A stretch of 25,769 bases of DNA. It comes from Caulochytrium protostelioides. Lineage: Eukaryota; Chytridiomycota; Caulochytriomycetes; Caulochytriales; Caulochytriaceae. The notes below the pieces were generated by a model. It did not search any database and had not been told where the DNA came from. It saw nothing but the letters and a program-made list of their open reading frames with translations. The translations under genes and the position numbers were made by a program. Positions 1 to 8,269 of the stretch are shown one piece after another (position 1 is the first letter of the stretch; the number at the start of each line of letters is the position of its first letter). The stretch is taken from assembly GCA_003615045.1 (NCBI GenBank), contig ML014337.1, positions 1 through 25,769 on the forward strand, given 5' to 3'.

Positions 1-774
1 GTGAACGCCCGAGGCATCATGCCCGACCCTTCAAAGACCTCCGCGGTCTCCGCATGGAAGGCTCCCACCAACAAGACGGAGCTCCGCTCTTTCATCGGGA
101 CGGTCTCATTCTACCGTAAATTCATTGACGGCTTCGCCTCCACCGCCGCACCGCTGCACAGGCTCACCGGCGATGTGCCTTACGATTGGGACGCCCCGTG
201 TCATGCGGCCTTCGACCGCCTCCGAGCAGCCTTGGTCAAGGGCCCTGTCCTCCGCCCACCTGACATGAACAAGCCCTTCACAGTCCAAACAAACGCGTCT
301 GGCCTCGGCTGCGGAGCCGCGCTCCTTCAGTTGCATGACGGCGTCCTCCACCCGGTCTCATACGCCTCACACAAGTTCTCCCCGACGGAGAGTCACTACT
401 CAACATACGAGCGCGAGCTTTATACCCTTCTCTTCGCCGCCCGCACCTGGAAGTGCTACCTTGAAGGCTCTGAGTGGAAGTGCGCCTTCAAGACGGACCA
501 CCGGCCCCTCAAGCACTTACAGACATAGTCAAACATTACCCCTCGCGCCGCGGCCTGGGTGAGTGGATTGCAAATTTTTGGGCTCAACATCGACTACATT
601 CCAGGCCCCAGCAACTTCCTCGCAGACCATCTCTCACCTTTCCGGCACCAGCACCTCGTCGCCGCCGGAAACGCGGCCCTCAGCTGGGAGGCTACCGCCC
701 GTCCCGAGTGGCCTTGGACGCGCCAGACCACCCACGCCGTCGTCAGCCTCGTCAACGCTGTCGACGCCACGTGA
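1..774 (+). pseudogene. Ty3/gypsy pol: reverse transcriptase C-terminus and RNase H, interrupted
   Basis: This is the end of the reverse transcriptase and the RNase H domain of a Ty3/gypsy retrotransposon polyprotein, cut by the left window edge. Seen: a PDP-K-AV-W segment followed by LRSFIG and FYRKFI, the usual thumb/connection motif, then PFTVQTNAS (RNase H start; the usual TDAS has N for D), GAALLQ, PVSYASHKFS, ERELYTLLFA and TDHRPLKHL. A TAG at 526-528 interrupts the same frame. Beyond it the frame continues with RAAAWV, IDYIPGPSNFLADHLS, the usual tail of gypsy RNase H. One in-frame stop, the N for D change and the downstream frame changes indicate a dead copy. Family assignment is firm; the exact clade is not determined. 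Confidence 0.9.
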
Positions 775-1511
775 CGGAGAAGCCGTCGACACGCCAGCGT
801 GTGCAGCTCGCAAAACCGTGCAGGAACCTCACTCGCTTCGGTATGGTCCGTCACTGCACCTGCTGCAGGAACACGACTGGCCCCTGCTCATTCTCCATGA
901 GGCGGAAGGGAAGCCCGCGGACGACACCGCGACCCCCCAGCAGAAGCAGTTGGCAGCATTCCATTCCCGTCCCGCCCGGTCGTTTCAGTCGCTGGTCACT
1001 CGACTTCGTGAGTCCCTTACCAACGTCGATTGATGGTAACGTATGGATCCTAACAGCAATCGAGCACGTCACCAAATGGCCGATTGCGGTGGCCGTCCCC
1101 GACGCCAAAGTCTGGCGCGTCGCGCATGTTATCTTCCAGAAGATTATTCTGCAGTTTGGGTCCCCGGCCGAGATCATTACCGACTGCGGGACTAACTTCA
1201 CCGCCAATCTGGTTGAGCGATACTTGGATATCCTCAACATCCCCCACTTCAAGACCACCCCTTATCACCCGAGGTCCAACGGCATGCTCGAACGCTGGCA
1301 CGGCCTCCTTGGCAGCACCATCGCAAAACTCTGCTGCGGTGACATCAAGTTATGGGACCGGTTCCTTCCGCAGGCCCTCTTAATCTCACGTGTCCGGCCC
1401 ACCAGCACGACCAGCTATTCACCGCTCTTTCTTGTTTACGGTCGCCACCCCACGCTCCCTACTGATTCCATGCCGCCAATCCTCTTTGACTTGGACGACG
1501 CCGACCAATAA
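775..1511 (+). pseudogene. Ty3/gypsy integrase zinc-binding and catalytic core, shifted frame
   Basis: This encodes the integrase that would insert element cDNA into the genome. It lies in a different frame from the RNase H part. A weak zinc-finger end is visible (VRHCTCC), but its histidine half is poorly preserved. The catalytic core is well kept: WSLDFVSPLP carries the first Asp, ITDCGTNFTA the second, and GMLERWHG the Glu, with 35 residues between the second Asp and the Glu (a D,D35E spacing). YHPRSNG and SPLFLVYGRHP are also typical of Ty3/gypsy. The open frame ends at a TAA (1509-1511), after which homology continues in the first frame. The triad is intact although the polyprotein is broken. 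Confidence 0.88.
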
Positions 1512-1929
1512 CCTCGAGACGACCGCCCGCGAACTAGACGCCATCGGTCTCCACGAGGTGGCCGCCCGTGAACGCGCCAGAAAGTCGGGGCAGCTCTCAG
1601 AGGCTCGGCACGCCAGCCAGCACACCATCATCCGCGACAAATTCAATGACGGCGACTCCGTCCTGATACAAGATCCTTCTGCCAACAAGTTAAAGCCTCG
1701 TTGGTTCGGCCTCTTCACAGTGCGAGCCAGCTACCCGGACTTCGACGCGTACCAGCTCGCCTTCCCCAGTGGCCAGCTATACCCGACGCGCATTCATTCC
1801 GACATGCTGAAGCTGGCCAAGCTGGAGCGCCCGACCACTGAGCTATGGTATTACAAGAGTTACGGTGCCACCAACTCACGCACCACCAACCGCGCGCACG
1901 CCCCTCTACCCCCCGTGGATCATCCCTAA
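1512..1929 (+). pseudogene. Ty3/gypsy integrase C-terminal (GPY/F-like) domain and tail
   Basis: This is the C-terminal DNA-binding part of the integrase, back in the frame used by the RNase H. Seen: EARHASQ, then GDSVLIQDPSANKLKPRWFG, where the glycine-phenylalanine region matches the GPY/F module, followed by YQLAFPSGQ and IHSDMLKLAK. The tail of about 40 residues is Thr/Pro-rich with no chromodomain recognised. The stop codon at 1927-1929 is followed within a few bases by a purine run, as expected at the 3' end of an LTR element's internal region. It is separated from the core by a frame change near 1508. Confidence 0.82.
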
Positions 1930-1931
1930 CT

Positions 1932-1943
1932 GAGGGGGGAGGA
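1932..1943 (+). other. Polypurine tract of the gypsy element
   Basis: A 12-base all-purine run, GAGGGGGGAGGA, lies just after the pol stop codon. This is the place and composition of the primer for plus-strand DNA synthesis, which normally abuts the 3' LTR. Inference from position and composition. Confidence 0.55.
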
Positions 1944-2340
1944 TTTTTAGCGACCGACGTGACGTACGTCGTCGCGCTCAACCTCTCCGGCTGAGCCACC
2001 CTTGCCAGCTCTTGCTGCAACTCCGATGGCTCGTGCAGAGCCACTGAGCTGCCGTGAACGGGCCGAGCGATGCTTAGTCGCTCGAGCATCCATCCATCCA
2101 GCCGCTCTTTATAACATCATAATCCTTATTTTCCTCATTGCACTCATAACCTACATCCCGCTCAACACATTCCATACTAGCATACTAACCATCTCCCCTT
2201 CTATAACACGTCCCTTGCTAGCCGTGGAGCAGTGGGGTAATTCATGTAGTCCCAGTTTTTGAGAATGATCAGTCAATCATAAGATGCCCCCGGTCAGCAC
2301 AGCAATACGCTCTTTTCTGTTCCGAGTCCGATCCCCGTGA
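1944..2340 (+). repeat. Probable 3' LTR region (boundaries not determined)
   Basis: The region after the polypurine tract should hold the 3' LTR. A TG at 1960 begins TGACGTACGTCG, which contains the palindrome GACGTACGTC and resembles a CRE-type promoter motif. An AT-rich stretch with TTTATAACAT at about 2108-2117 could be the LTR TATA box. No second LTR lies in the window, so the ends and any target-site duplication cannot be confirmed. A start at 1960 is somewhat far from the purine tract. Confidence 0.35.
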
Positions 2341-2560
2341 ACCAAAGATTCTCAGACGTATCGTTGAAAATAGCAGATGCTATTAAGATAACACAAGGAC
2401 TAATCTCGCACCGTCGAAAGCTCGCCGTAACAAAACGGCATACTAAAACTGAAATAAAAAGCCGAGGAAAAGCTTCCGCACCCCCTCTTCAGATTAAGGA
2501 ATTGGCTTGGGGCTGCAGAAAGGTGGTACGGCCTATCCGCCTGCTTCTATCTTACACTTC

Positions 2561-2594
2561 ATCCATCCATCCATCCATCCATCCATCCATCCAT
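2561..2594. repeat. (ATCC)n microsatellite
   Basis: About 8.5 uninterrupted copies of ATCC. A shorter CATCCATCCATCC occurs at about 2088-2100 inside the probable LTR region. Confidence 0.95.
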
Positions 2595-2640
2595 ACAATC
2601 ACTCCTCACGTTGTGGGACTATACCTTACTTTACTTATAT

Positions 2641-2653
2641 GGGGGGGGGGGGG
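2641..2653. repeat. Poly-G run
   Basis: Thirteen consecutive G residues following TTATAT. The length may be uncertain in the assembly, because homopolymers of this size are error-prone. Confidence 0.9.
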
Positions 2654-2787
2654 TTGCCTGATAGGCCTCTCCTCCTTGCAGCGCCACTGTTGCTTATTAT
2701 TCCCCCATCATCTGCAACGTTTTTAATTATCTTTTCAATACACTAAATTGTGACTTTCAATCACAATATCTGTTGAAAATGATCAAT

Positions 2788-2802
2788 GCCCCCTTAGGGG
2801 GC
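2788..2802. repeat. Short perfect hairpin
   Basis: GCCCCC, TTA loop, GGGGGC: a six-pair stem followed at once by CCTTAAG. It could be a terminator-like or transposon-end structure. No function can be assigned. Confidence 0.6.
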
Positions 2803-3810
2803 CCTTAAGTGATGTATCATTATGGGGTCACAGCGTGGCCGGCTGATCCCAAATCATCACATTCCCACGGGTGTCAGTTGTTCATAAAAAGTCCGATGGA
2901 CTCTTCTAAGCCTAAAAGCGGCTATCACGCACGGTCTTGGCACCCACGGGCTTTGCCTCACAATTGACACACTTCACGTAAAATGGGGGTTTTCCTGAAA
3001 ATCGAGGGAAATCACCCCAATGGGCTCCCAAAGTCTTTGGAAGTGGTGTGCTACATAAGAGTGGCCTTGTGTCCTCATAGAGAGTGCTCGGCTTCCATCA
3101 CCTTCCATCGCAAACCCGACTGGCGCCGTTGGAGTTCAGGGCCTGTATCAGGTTGCCCCTAGATGGAATTTCTTCCCCACTCTTCATTTATTCCGAACTC
3201 CCCTGCCTCTCTCGTGTCATTTTTAATGAAACACGTGCATATAGCATATCGACGAGCTTACCAAGAGTATCAGTACTCTAGAAGTCTCTTACTGCAAGAA
3301 GTGCAACTTAGGGATGGGTTGGCGCACGTCGTCAAACCCCTTCACGTACTTGAGGGCTTTTCTGGCCGCATTCGCGGAGCCTGTCCTCGGCATTCTCAAG
3401 GTCTCTGGCTCTGTCTCAAAAAGCGCGGAGACCACGGGGCCGGCCGCTTCCGCGGGATGGTGTATCTCGCCGATACGGCATGCACCAGCACGAGGTCAAA
3501 GCGCTCGAGAGCGCCGAAAGAAATGGCTCACCTATATTACAGAACGAAACAGCAAAGCTTAGGGCCACTGTTGTGTTTGCAGCGACTTGGGAGTCACCGC
3601 GGCACCGTCTCACGGTGTATCGCTGCTACGTCGCCGAAGAGCGGGTCATTCGATAAGAATGATGCCCGACAAGGTAGCGTCAACAGAAGCTCGCCCCTGG
3701 TGGGCCTGTAAGTATTAGCTATACGTGTCCTCATGGATGATTTTTTTAGTTGCATGATATGTTACACTGTCCCAGCGCATGCAACGGAGAAATCTTTGCC
3801 GACAACCGTC

Positions 3811-3830
3811 CCGGGGCCGTGAGGCCCCGG
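3811..3830. repeat. Hairpin with GTGA tetraloop
   Basis: CCGGGGCC, GTGA, GGCCCCGG: a perfect eight-pair stem. As plus-strand RNA the loop is GUGA, a GNRA tetraloop, which is common in structured RNAs. The flanks show no other clear helix by eye. Confidence 0.7.
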
Positions 3831-3997
3831 TAATCTCTCAGAGGGGCGACCACGATAGGCCACCCATGACTACACGGGAAGGGGAGGAGACATCCTGGTT
3901 CGCGTGTAGGGGTCCTGTGTAGTGTGGGTCCTCACGGTCGAAATCTCCCCAGAGGACTCCAGAGCTCAATCATTATTTATCCTTTCGCTCGCCGGTG

Positions 3998-4197
3998 TGA
4001 ACTACTTCTTACGCCGAGCGGTCTTGGTGTTACGGCTTGTCGGGATCGTTCCTTGTTCGGGAGTCGCTCGGAGGACTGTTTCATTAGACGTTCCCTGAAT
4101 TACGGAGTGTCGGACCAAGCTGTTTTTCGAGGGTCGTTCGATGGCGTGAACTACTTCATACTTCGGGCAGTCTTGGTGTTACGTTCTTGTTTGCGGG
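3998..4197. repeat. Two direct repeats spaced about 149 bp apart
   Basis: A block of about 45-50 bp starting TGAACTACTTC at 3998 recurs at 4147. Both contain GTCTTGGTGTTACG and end in a G-rich run. The copies are clearly related but diverged, with several substitutions. They lie upstream of the first Fanzor-like relic. Confidence 0.75.
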
Positions 4198-4334
4198 GTG
4201 GTGATGCTTACTGCGCCCTCGCCGGTCAAAGCGACAGAGCCACTTGGCAGTCACCCCTTTCATCACTCAGTCGTTTTTCCGCCGAAACGGGGGTCCCACA
4301 CAACAAGGGCGGCATGACGGTCGTCCTGCGGTGG

Positions 4335-4351
4335 GCGGCCTTAAAGGCCGC
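4335..4351. repeat. Short perfect hairpin
   Basis: GCGGCCT, TAA, AGGCCGC: a seven-pair stem with a three-base loop, just before the first Fanzor-like relic. The next bases (4357-4382) closely match 25344-25369 at the other end of the window. Confidence 0.6.
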
Positions 4352-4399
4352 GAGCGCCTTGGAGGCCGTGGGCGTCACGGGGTCGAACTAACATCGTTA

Positions 4400-5227
4400 T
4401 GGCCGTGGAGCAGGCCGGCGGCGTGGTCGTCAGCTAGAAGCTCAGTCGAAAGCAGTACTATGTGGAAACGCGCATGACAGCAGCCCTAAAGTAGGCAGAG
4501 ACTTGGCAGCCGCTCCAGGAGCCGGCGCAGGAGCTGTCGGAGGTCATCATCAAACGCTCAGCGCTTGCCGCGCACCACCGATTCCTGGCGGTGTGGTTAG
4601 CCACGTACGAGCCGCTGTGGAGTGAGTACCTGAAGCCTCGCTGGGCACGCCAGCGCCTGCGGCTATACAGTGGCAAGCAGCGCGGGTTTGCCCATCTCAA
4701 CCGCGTTGCCGATGGGGCGGTCAAGAAATCCGTGGTGGTCGCTTATGTCGCGGCCAAATTTGTCCCCCCCGCCAGGGCGAGATCTCTGTTCCAATGGCTC
4801 GGGCGTACAGGGCGTGTGCCTAGCGTTTCCGCACTATCCTGGTCGACGAGTTCCGAACGATCAAGGTGCAAACCCCAGACTCGACGGCCGTGCTGATTTC
4901 TCGCGCGTCCTGGGCGGGCGCCCCTCGACCGCGCCTTCGCCGGTCAACTGAGTCCGCAAGACCCGGGTGTATGCCCAGACGCATGTGGTCCTGTACATAG
5001 GGCAACGCCGGCGCCAGCGGACCGTGGTTCGAGGTTTGCGTCTGTGGTGTGAAGTCACCGATGGCAAGCTTGTGAACCGTGACCTCAATGCCGCGTTGAG
5101 CATCCGACACTGCCTGGCCTTACCCGTCAGACTGAAGGCGTTGTGCCGCAACCCGGGCAAGCTCCGCTGCAGCCCGAGGTCGGCAAGCTCACCCCGCAAT
5201 AAACTTAATGCACTCGTGCCTCTGTGA
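4400..5227 (+). pseudogene. Decayed Fanzor/TnpB-type RuvC nuclease, copy A
   Basis: Relic of a eukaryotic TnpB-like nuclease (Fanzor class), an enzyme family known to cut DNA guided by an RNA from the element's own end. Seen in order, across three frames: KQYYVETRMTAALK near 4450; YEPLWSEYLKPRWARQRLRLY and GKQRGF near 4610-4690; VVVAYVAAKF near 4735-4760; then in another frame GEISVP and RFRTILVDEFRT (4776-4870), the segment that carries the RuvC-II acidic residue in this family; then in a third frame VVRGLRLW and VNRDLNAALSI (about 5018-5105), the RuvC-III RDxNAA motif. Stops include TAG at 4435 and 4821. The zinc-finger cysteines expected between VDEFRT and RDLNAA are mostly gone. The N-terminal part visible in copy B is missing or unrecognisable. 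Not functional as it stands. Family inferred from motif order. Confidence 0.72.
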
Positions 5228-5283
5228 GGGACCTCTGGAAGGCACCATGGAGGTTATGGTGTACGGGTCGGTTAGGGTGGGCC
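5217..5283 (+). repeat. 3' tail shared with copy B
   Basis: Sequence around and past the copy A stop codon aligns with the region after the copy B stop (9697-9765). Shared blocks are TGCCTCTGTG, GGCACCA and GGAGG, and a final GGGCC. Similarity appears to end at about 5283, where the flanks become unrelated. In Fanzor/TnpB elements the guide RNA comes from this end, so this is a candidate right end or guide-RNA region. That role is inference. Confidence 0.5.
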
Positions 5284-5890
5284 AAAATCAATGAACCCTC
5301 TAATGTTTAGACGGCGACGGGCGCGCGTCTTGCTGGGGACTGAGTTTAATCACTAGTCCGGTTCGTGCGATGCATGCAGCACCCGCCCACGGCTTGTCAC
5401 ATAGCCTAGCAGTGTTGCCAAGCTGGCGCGTCGAGGTCTCATGGCGGACAGATTCGGTGACGGTCGCCCTGTGGCCGCTCGACTCCGCTACACCGCAGCT
5501 TAAGCCCGATAGGCGGTCCGCCCCCCGTATATAACGACACATAAATGAGGACCACGTAGAGGTGGCCACCTCGGTGAACGCAGAATGATTGTGGATGGAA
5601 ATAAGTGGTGGTCACGACATCTACGCCGACCTCCTTGCCATCCCACCTGACTCATGAAGGCTGCGACATCGTCGGCACGGTCACCGCGGCCACTCGTCAG
5701 CGGCCTGCAACGCGTCTCCTCCTAATCATTTCTCCATTCATCATCATAGTCTGCTTTACTACACCTCTCCCTCGCCCCCTTTTCCCCATTATCTCACAGT
5801 ATCCCTTTGTCTCTCACTCTCACTTTCTCGATCCCTCAGCTCGTTAGTCTGTGCCACTCTCTTCGCCCCGGCGCGGCTGAGGCAATCATC
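5284..5890. promoter_or_regulatory. Intergenic; pyrimidine-rich leader before the secreted protein gene
   Basis: No gene was recognised in 5284-5700. From about 5700 to 5850 the plus strand is strongly T/C-rich (runs such as CCTCTCCCTCGCCCCC), ending about 40 bp before the chosen ATG at 5891. Such tracts are common in promoters and 5' leaders of fungal genes. A GTATATAA at about 5527-5534 is a possible TATA element but is far upstream. Confidence 0.35.
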
Positions 5891-8269
5891 ATGTGGTTCA
5901 TGATGCTGCCCCTCAGCCGCTCGCTCGCCACCATAGTGGTCATGACCATGTGCGCGGCCACGTGGACATTGGCATCACCGTTTCCGACGGACCCCCAAAG
6001 TTCCAGCTCTTCCCAGCAAGTACAATACTCCCCTCCTAAGTCCCCTTCATCGCGCTTTCTCATTACCAGTGGAGCTTCGAATCGGCCGGGTGATCAAAGC
6101 TCTGCGGCCTTTGTCCACGTCCCCTTGGAGTCAAGCCATGAACAGAGCCCGAGGTGGTCGATCCCCCAAAACAAACCGCCTTCACCAGGGGAATCCCCCC
6201 ATCAACATGAGAATGCTGGGACGAAACCGAGCGACACGAGCATGACCGAGGTCCTCTCCCACCCATTCTATCCAGGCCAGGCGGATGCGACCCACGCTAA
6301 TGGAAACGGAGGACCCGTTGACCCGTGGATGCTCCAAAAAAAATCGCCGTATGATCAGTTTGACGCGTATCCGCCGCGTGGGCCCCCAGATCTGCAGTCT
6401 GGTCGGTTGTATCCCCCACCAGAAAGCCCCAGCGACCCAGCGGGCGCTGAGCGGATTCCAGACCAGCAGACCAAACGCATGCGCCTCCTCCGGCCCTCGC
6501 CGATTCAGTCCAACCCTCCCCCGGACAACGGGGTAGGCTTCAAGGGCCGTTCAAGGGCCACGCTTCCCCCGCGATCGAAGCCCGGGCGCAAGCCCAAGCC
6601 CAAGCCCCAAGAGCCGCCGGCTAGAGAGGCCAGCGGTACCGCTGGCCTCCCCTGGCTCGCCCGCCGCCCGCCGCCCGCTGCACCAAATGAACCAGGTTTT
6701 GACAATATGCCGGCCCAACAGCAGCAAACGAGCCTGACTACCGTCCCGCCGCCCTTGACCGCCCAGTTCAGCAGTATGAGCGCTGCGGTCGGCATGGGTG
6801 AAACCGTTACGCGCATGATGCAGGAGGGGACGCCTCGAAAAGCCGAAATTGCACCCTTCAAGGAGTCTTGGAATGGCCTCATCGCCGCGCTTCAAGATGC
6901 AGCAGCAAAACAAAGGATGAACTTAGACACTATCAATCAGCGCCTGGAGTCAATCAATCGCATCAACGACTGTTTGACGACGTCGATCTATACGTTTTCA
7001 ACATTGAAAGTCAATATTGATCGTGCTTTTATAAACTATAGGCAGACTATCAAGTCCGAACCGATGCCAATCCCAACACTCGTCAATTTGCTTCGGTCGT
7101 TCGATGAGTGCCAAAGCCATTGGAGGGAAGCACATCTCCTGAAGGATATGCTCGTATTACACGAAACCGAGATCAGGCGTACTGCGAACCACATTGACTC
7201 CTATCTGAAAAAGCTTGACTTTTTGGAAAAGAGCCTCAGCAAAGCGGCGCACCTTTTTGCCTTCAAGAGCGAGAACGCGACAACCACGATGCTAGCAGAT
7301 ATGGGCGAGAACACGAATGCTGCTGCCACGAGGTCTGCAACGGCGAACGAGGACGCCGTTCCCTCTGAGATGATGACGCTCGATAAGTTACAACGTCACG
7401 TTGTTATCCGGGGCTCGGCCGAGCAGTCCATCCAGAAACAATTAGATGCCCCACCCCAGCAACGTACCGCCGAGGAATTGGCATGCGAGTTGAAATACCT
7501 TGAGGCCAAGAACACGCTTTTGCAGAGCGAGCTGAAATATCTTGAGCTCAAAGCAAAAAAAGGTAAAGTTGCTCACAGTAAGCCCCATAACTCGTTACGG
7601 ACGATGAACAACAACCTCTTTAGCGATTTGCTTTCCGTCACCGACCAAATTGAAACAATTGACTTAAGACGCTCTCCACCGAAGGACGAACATGAGCGGA
7701 TGACGCTAATCGAGAAATTCCACGTCAAGCTCCATAAGGCCATAAAACGCATCAACAGTATGGTTGATGTCATTATAGAAGCAGAAGTCGTCGATCGGCA
7801 GTATCAGGCCGAGGTAATCATTAAAGCGCATGTGAAGCGGCTTTCTGATGACATTTCTCGGGCCCTGTCTTATCTGGAGGGAACGATGGGAGTTGCCTTC
7901 CGGAAAGCAGGCATCATACTCGTTGCGACCCAGATGGTCTATGCCGAAACCAGACAGCCCTTATTGGTCCCCACTCCAGACGAAGCACGCGAAGTTGCCG
8001 AAAAATGGTTCCAGAACGACTTGAGCCAACAAAAGGAACTACTTCATGACCTCGGTGGATCGATGTTCATCGGGTGGCCGCCTGCACAAGACTCTACCGG
8101 CATTGCATTACACGTTTATGGCGGCGAAGCTCCGACCGTCGGAACCTTATCACACGAATATGCCAGCGAAGCTCCGACTGCCAACTACTTCACACGCAAG
8201 GCACATCCTCTCCACATCGATTGGAGCCTAGTGAGGATCCCGCTCATGCTGCCACCTACGTTTATTTAA
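5891..8269 (+). CDS. Large secreted protein, orphan, 792 aa
   Basis: I do not recognise this family. The ATG at 5891 is chosen because it starts a good signal peptide: a hydrophobic stretch MLPLSRSLATIVVMTMCAA with probable cleavage after TLAS (residue 29). Residues 30 to about 310 are Pro/Ser/Gln-rich and likely disordered, with a basic patch (RSKPGRKPKPKPQEPP). From about 320 to 715 the protein is helical with heptad-like stretches, for example ELKYLEAKNTLLQSELKYLE near residues 535-555, suggesting coiled coils. Near the C-terminus an imprecise tandem duplication gives two EAPT-containing units (about 740-770). The frame is intact over 2.4 kb and third positions are less GC-biased than in the housekeeping genes. 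It lies between two Fanzor-like relics. A secreted or host-interaction role is possible but unproven. Confidence 0.8.
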   Translation: MWFMMLPLSRSLATIVVMTMCAATWTLASPFPTDPQSSSSSQQVQYSPPKSPSSRFLITSGASNRPGDQSSAAFVHVPLESSHEQSPRWSIPQNKPPSPGESPHQHENAGTKPSDTSMTEVLSHPFYPGQADATHANGNGGPVDPWMLQKKSPYDQFDAYPPRGPPDLQSGRLYPPPESPSDPAGAERIPDQQTKRMRLLRPSPIQSNPPPDNGVGFKGRSRATLPPRSKPGRKPKPKPQEPPAREASGTAGLPWLARRPPPAAPNEPGFDNMPAQQQQTSLTTVPPPLTAQFSSMSAAVGMGETVTRMMQEGTPRKAEIAPFKESWNGLIAALQDAAAKQRMNLDTINQRLESINRINDCLTTSIYTFSTLKVNIDRAFINYRQTIKSEPMPIPTLVNLLRSFDECQSHWREAHLLKDMLVLHETEIRRTANHIDSYLKKLDFLEKSLSKAAHLFAFKSENATTTMLADMGENTNAAATRSATANEDAVPSEMMTLDKLQRHVVIRGSAEQSIQKQLDAPPQQRTAEELACELKYLEAKNTLLQSELKYLELKAKKGKVAHSKPHNSLRTMNNNLFSDLLSVTDQIETIDLRRSPPKDEHERMTLIEKFHVKLHKAIKRINSMVDVIIEAEVVDRQYQAEVIIKAHVKRLSDDISRALSYLEGTMGVAFRKAGIILVATQMVYAETRQPLLVPTPDEAREVAEKWFQNDLSQQKELLHDLGGSMFIGWPPAQDSTGIALHVYGGEAPTVGTLSHEYASEAPTANYFTRKAHPLHIDWSLVRIPLMLPPTFI

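Larger units (their letters stand above)
2341..3990. other. Gene-poor region with simple repeats
   Basis: No protein family was recognised here on either strand. The stretch is less GC-rich than the housekeeping block and contains an ATCC microsatellite, a G homopolymer and two hairpins, listed separately. Open frames at about 3163-3711 have ordinary composition but no motif I know, and they lack clear start context. It may be decayed transposon sequence between the gypsy copy and the first Fanzor relic. Confidence 0.5.

Noticed and set aside
2300..2345. tRNA-like T-arm (TTCCGAGTCC) ending in ACCA
   Set aside because: No matching D-arm, anticodon arm or acceptor pairing could be found upstream, and the B-box has an extra base.
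5265..5280. A TTAGGG hexamer that could suggest telomeric repeat
   Set aside because: Only a single copy is present, so this is chance.
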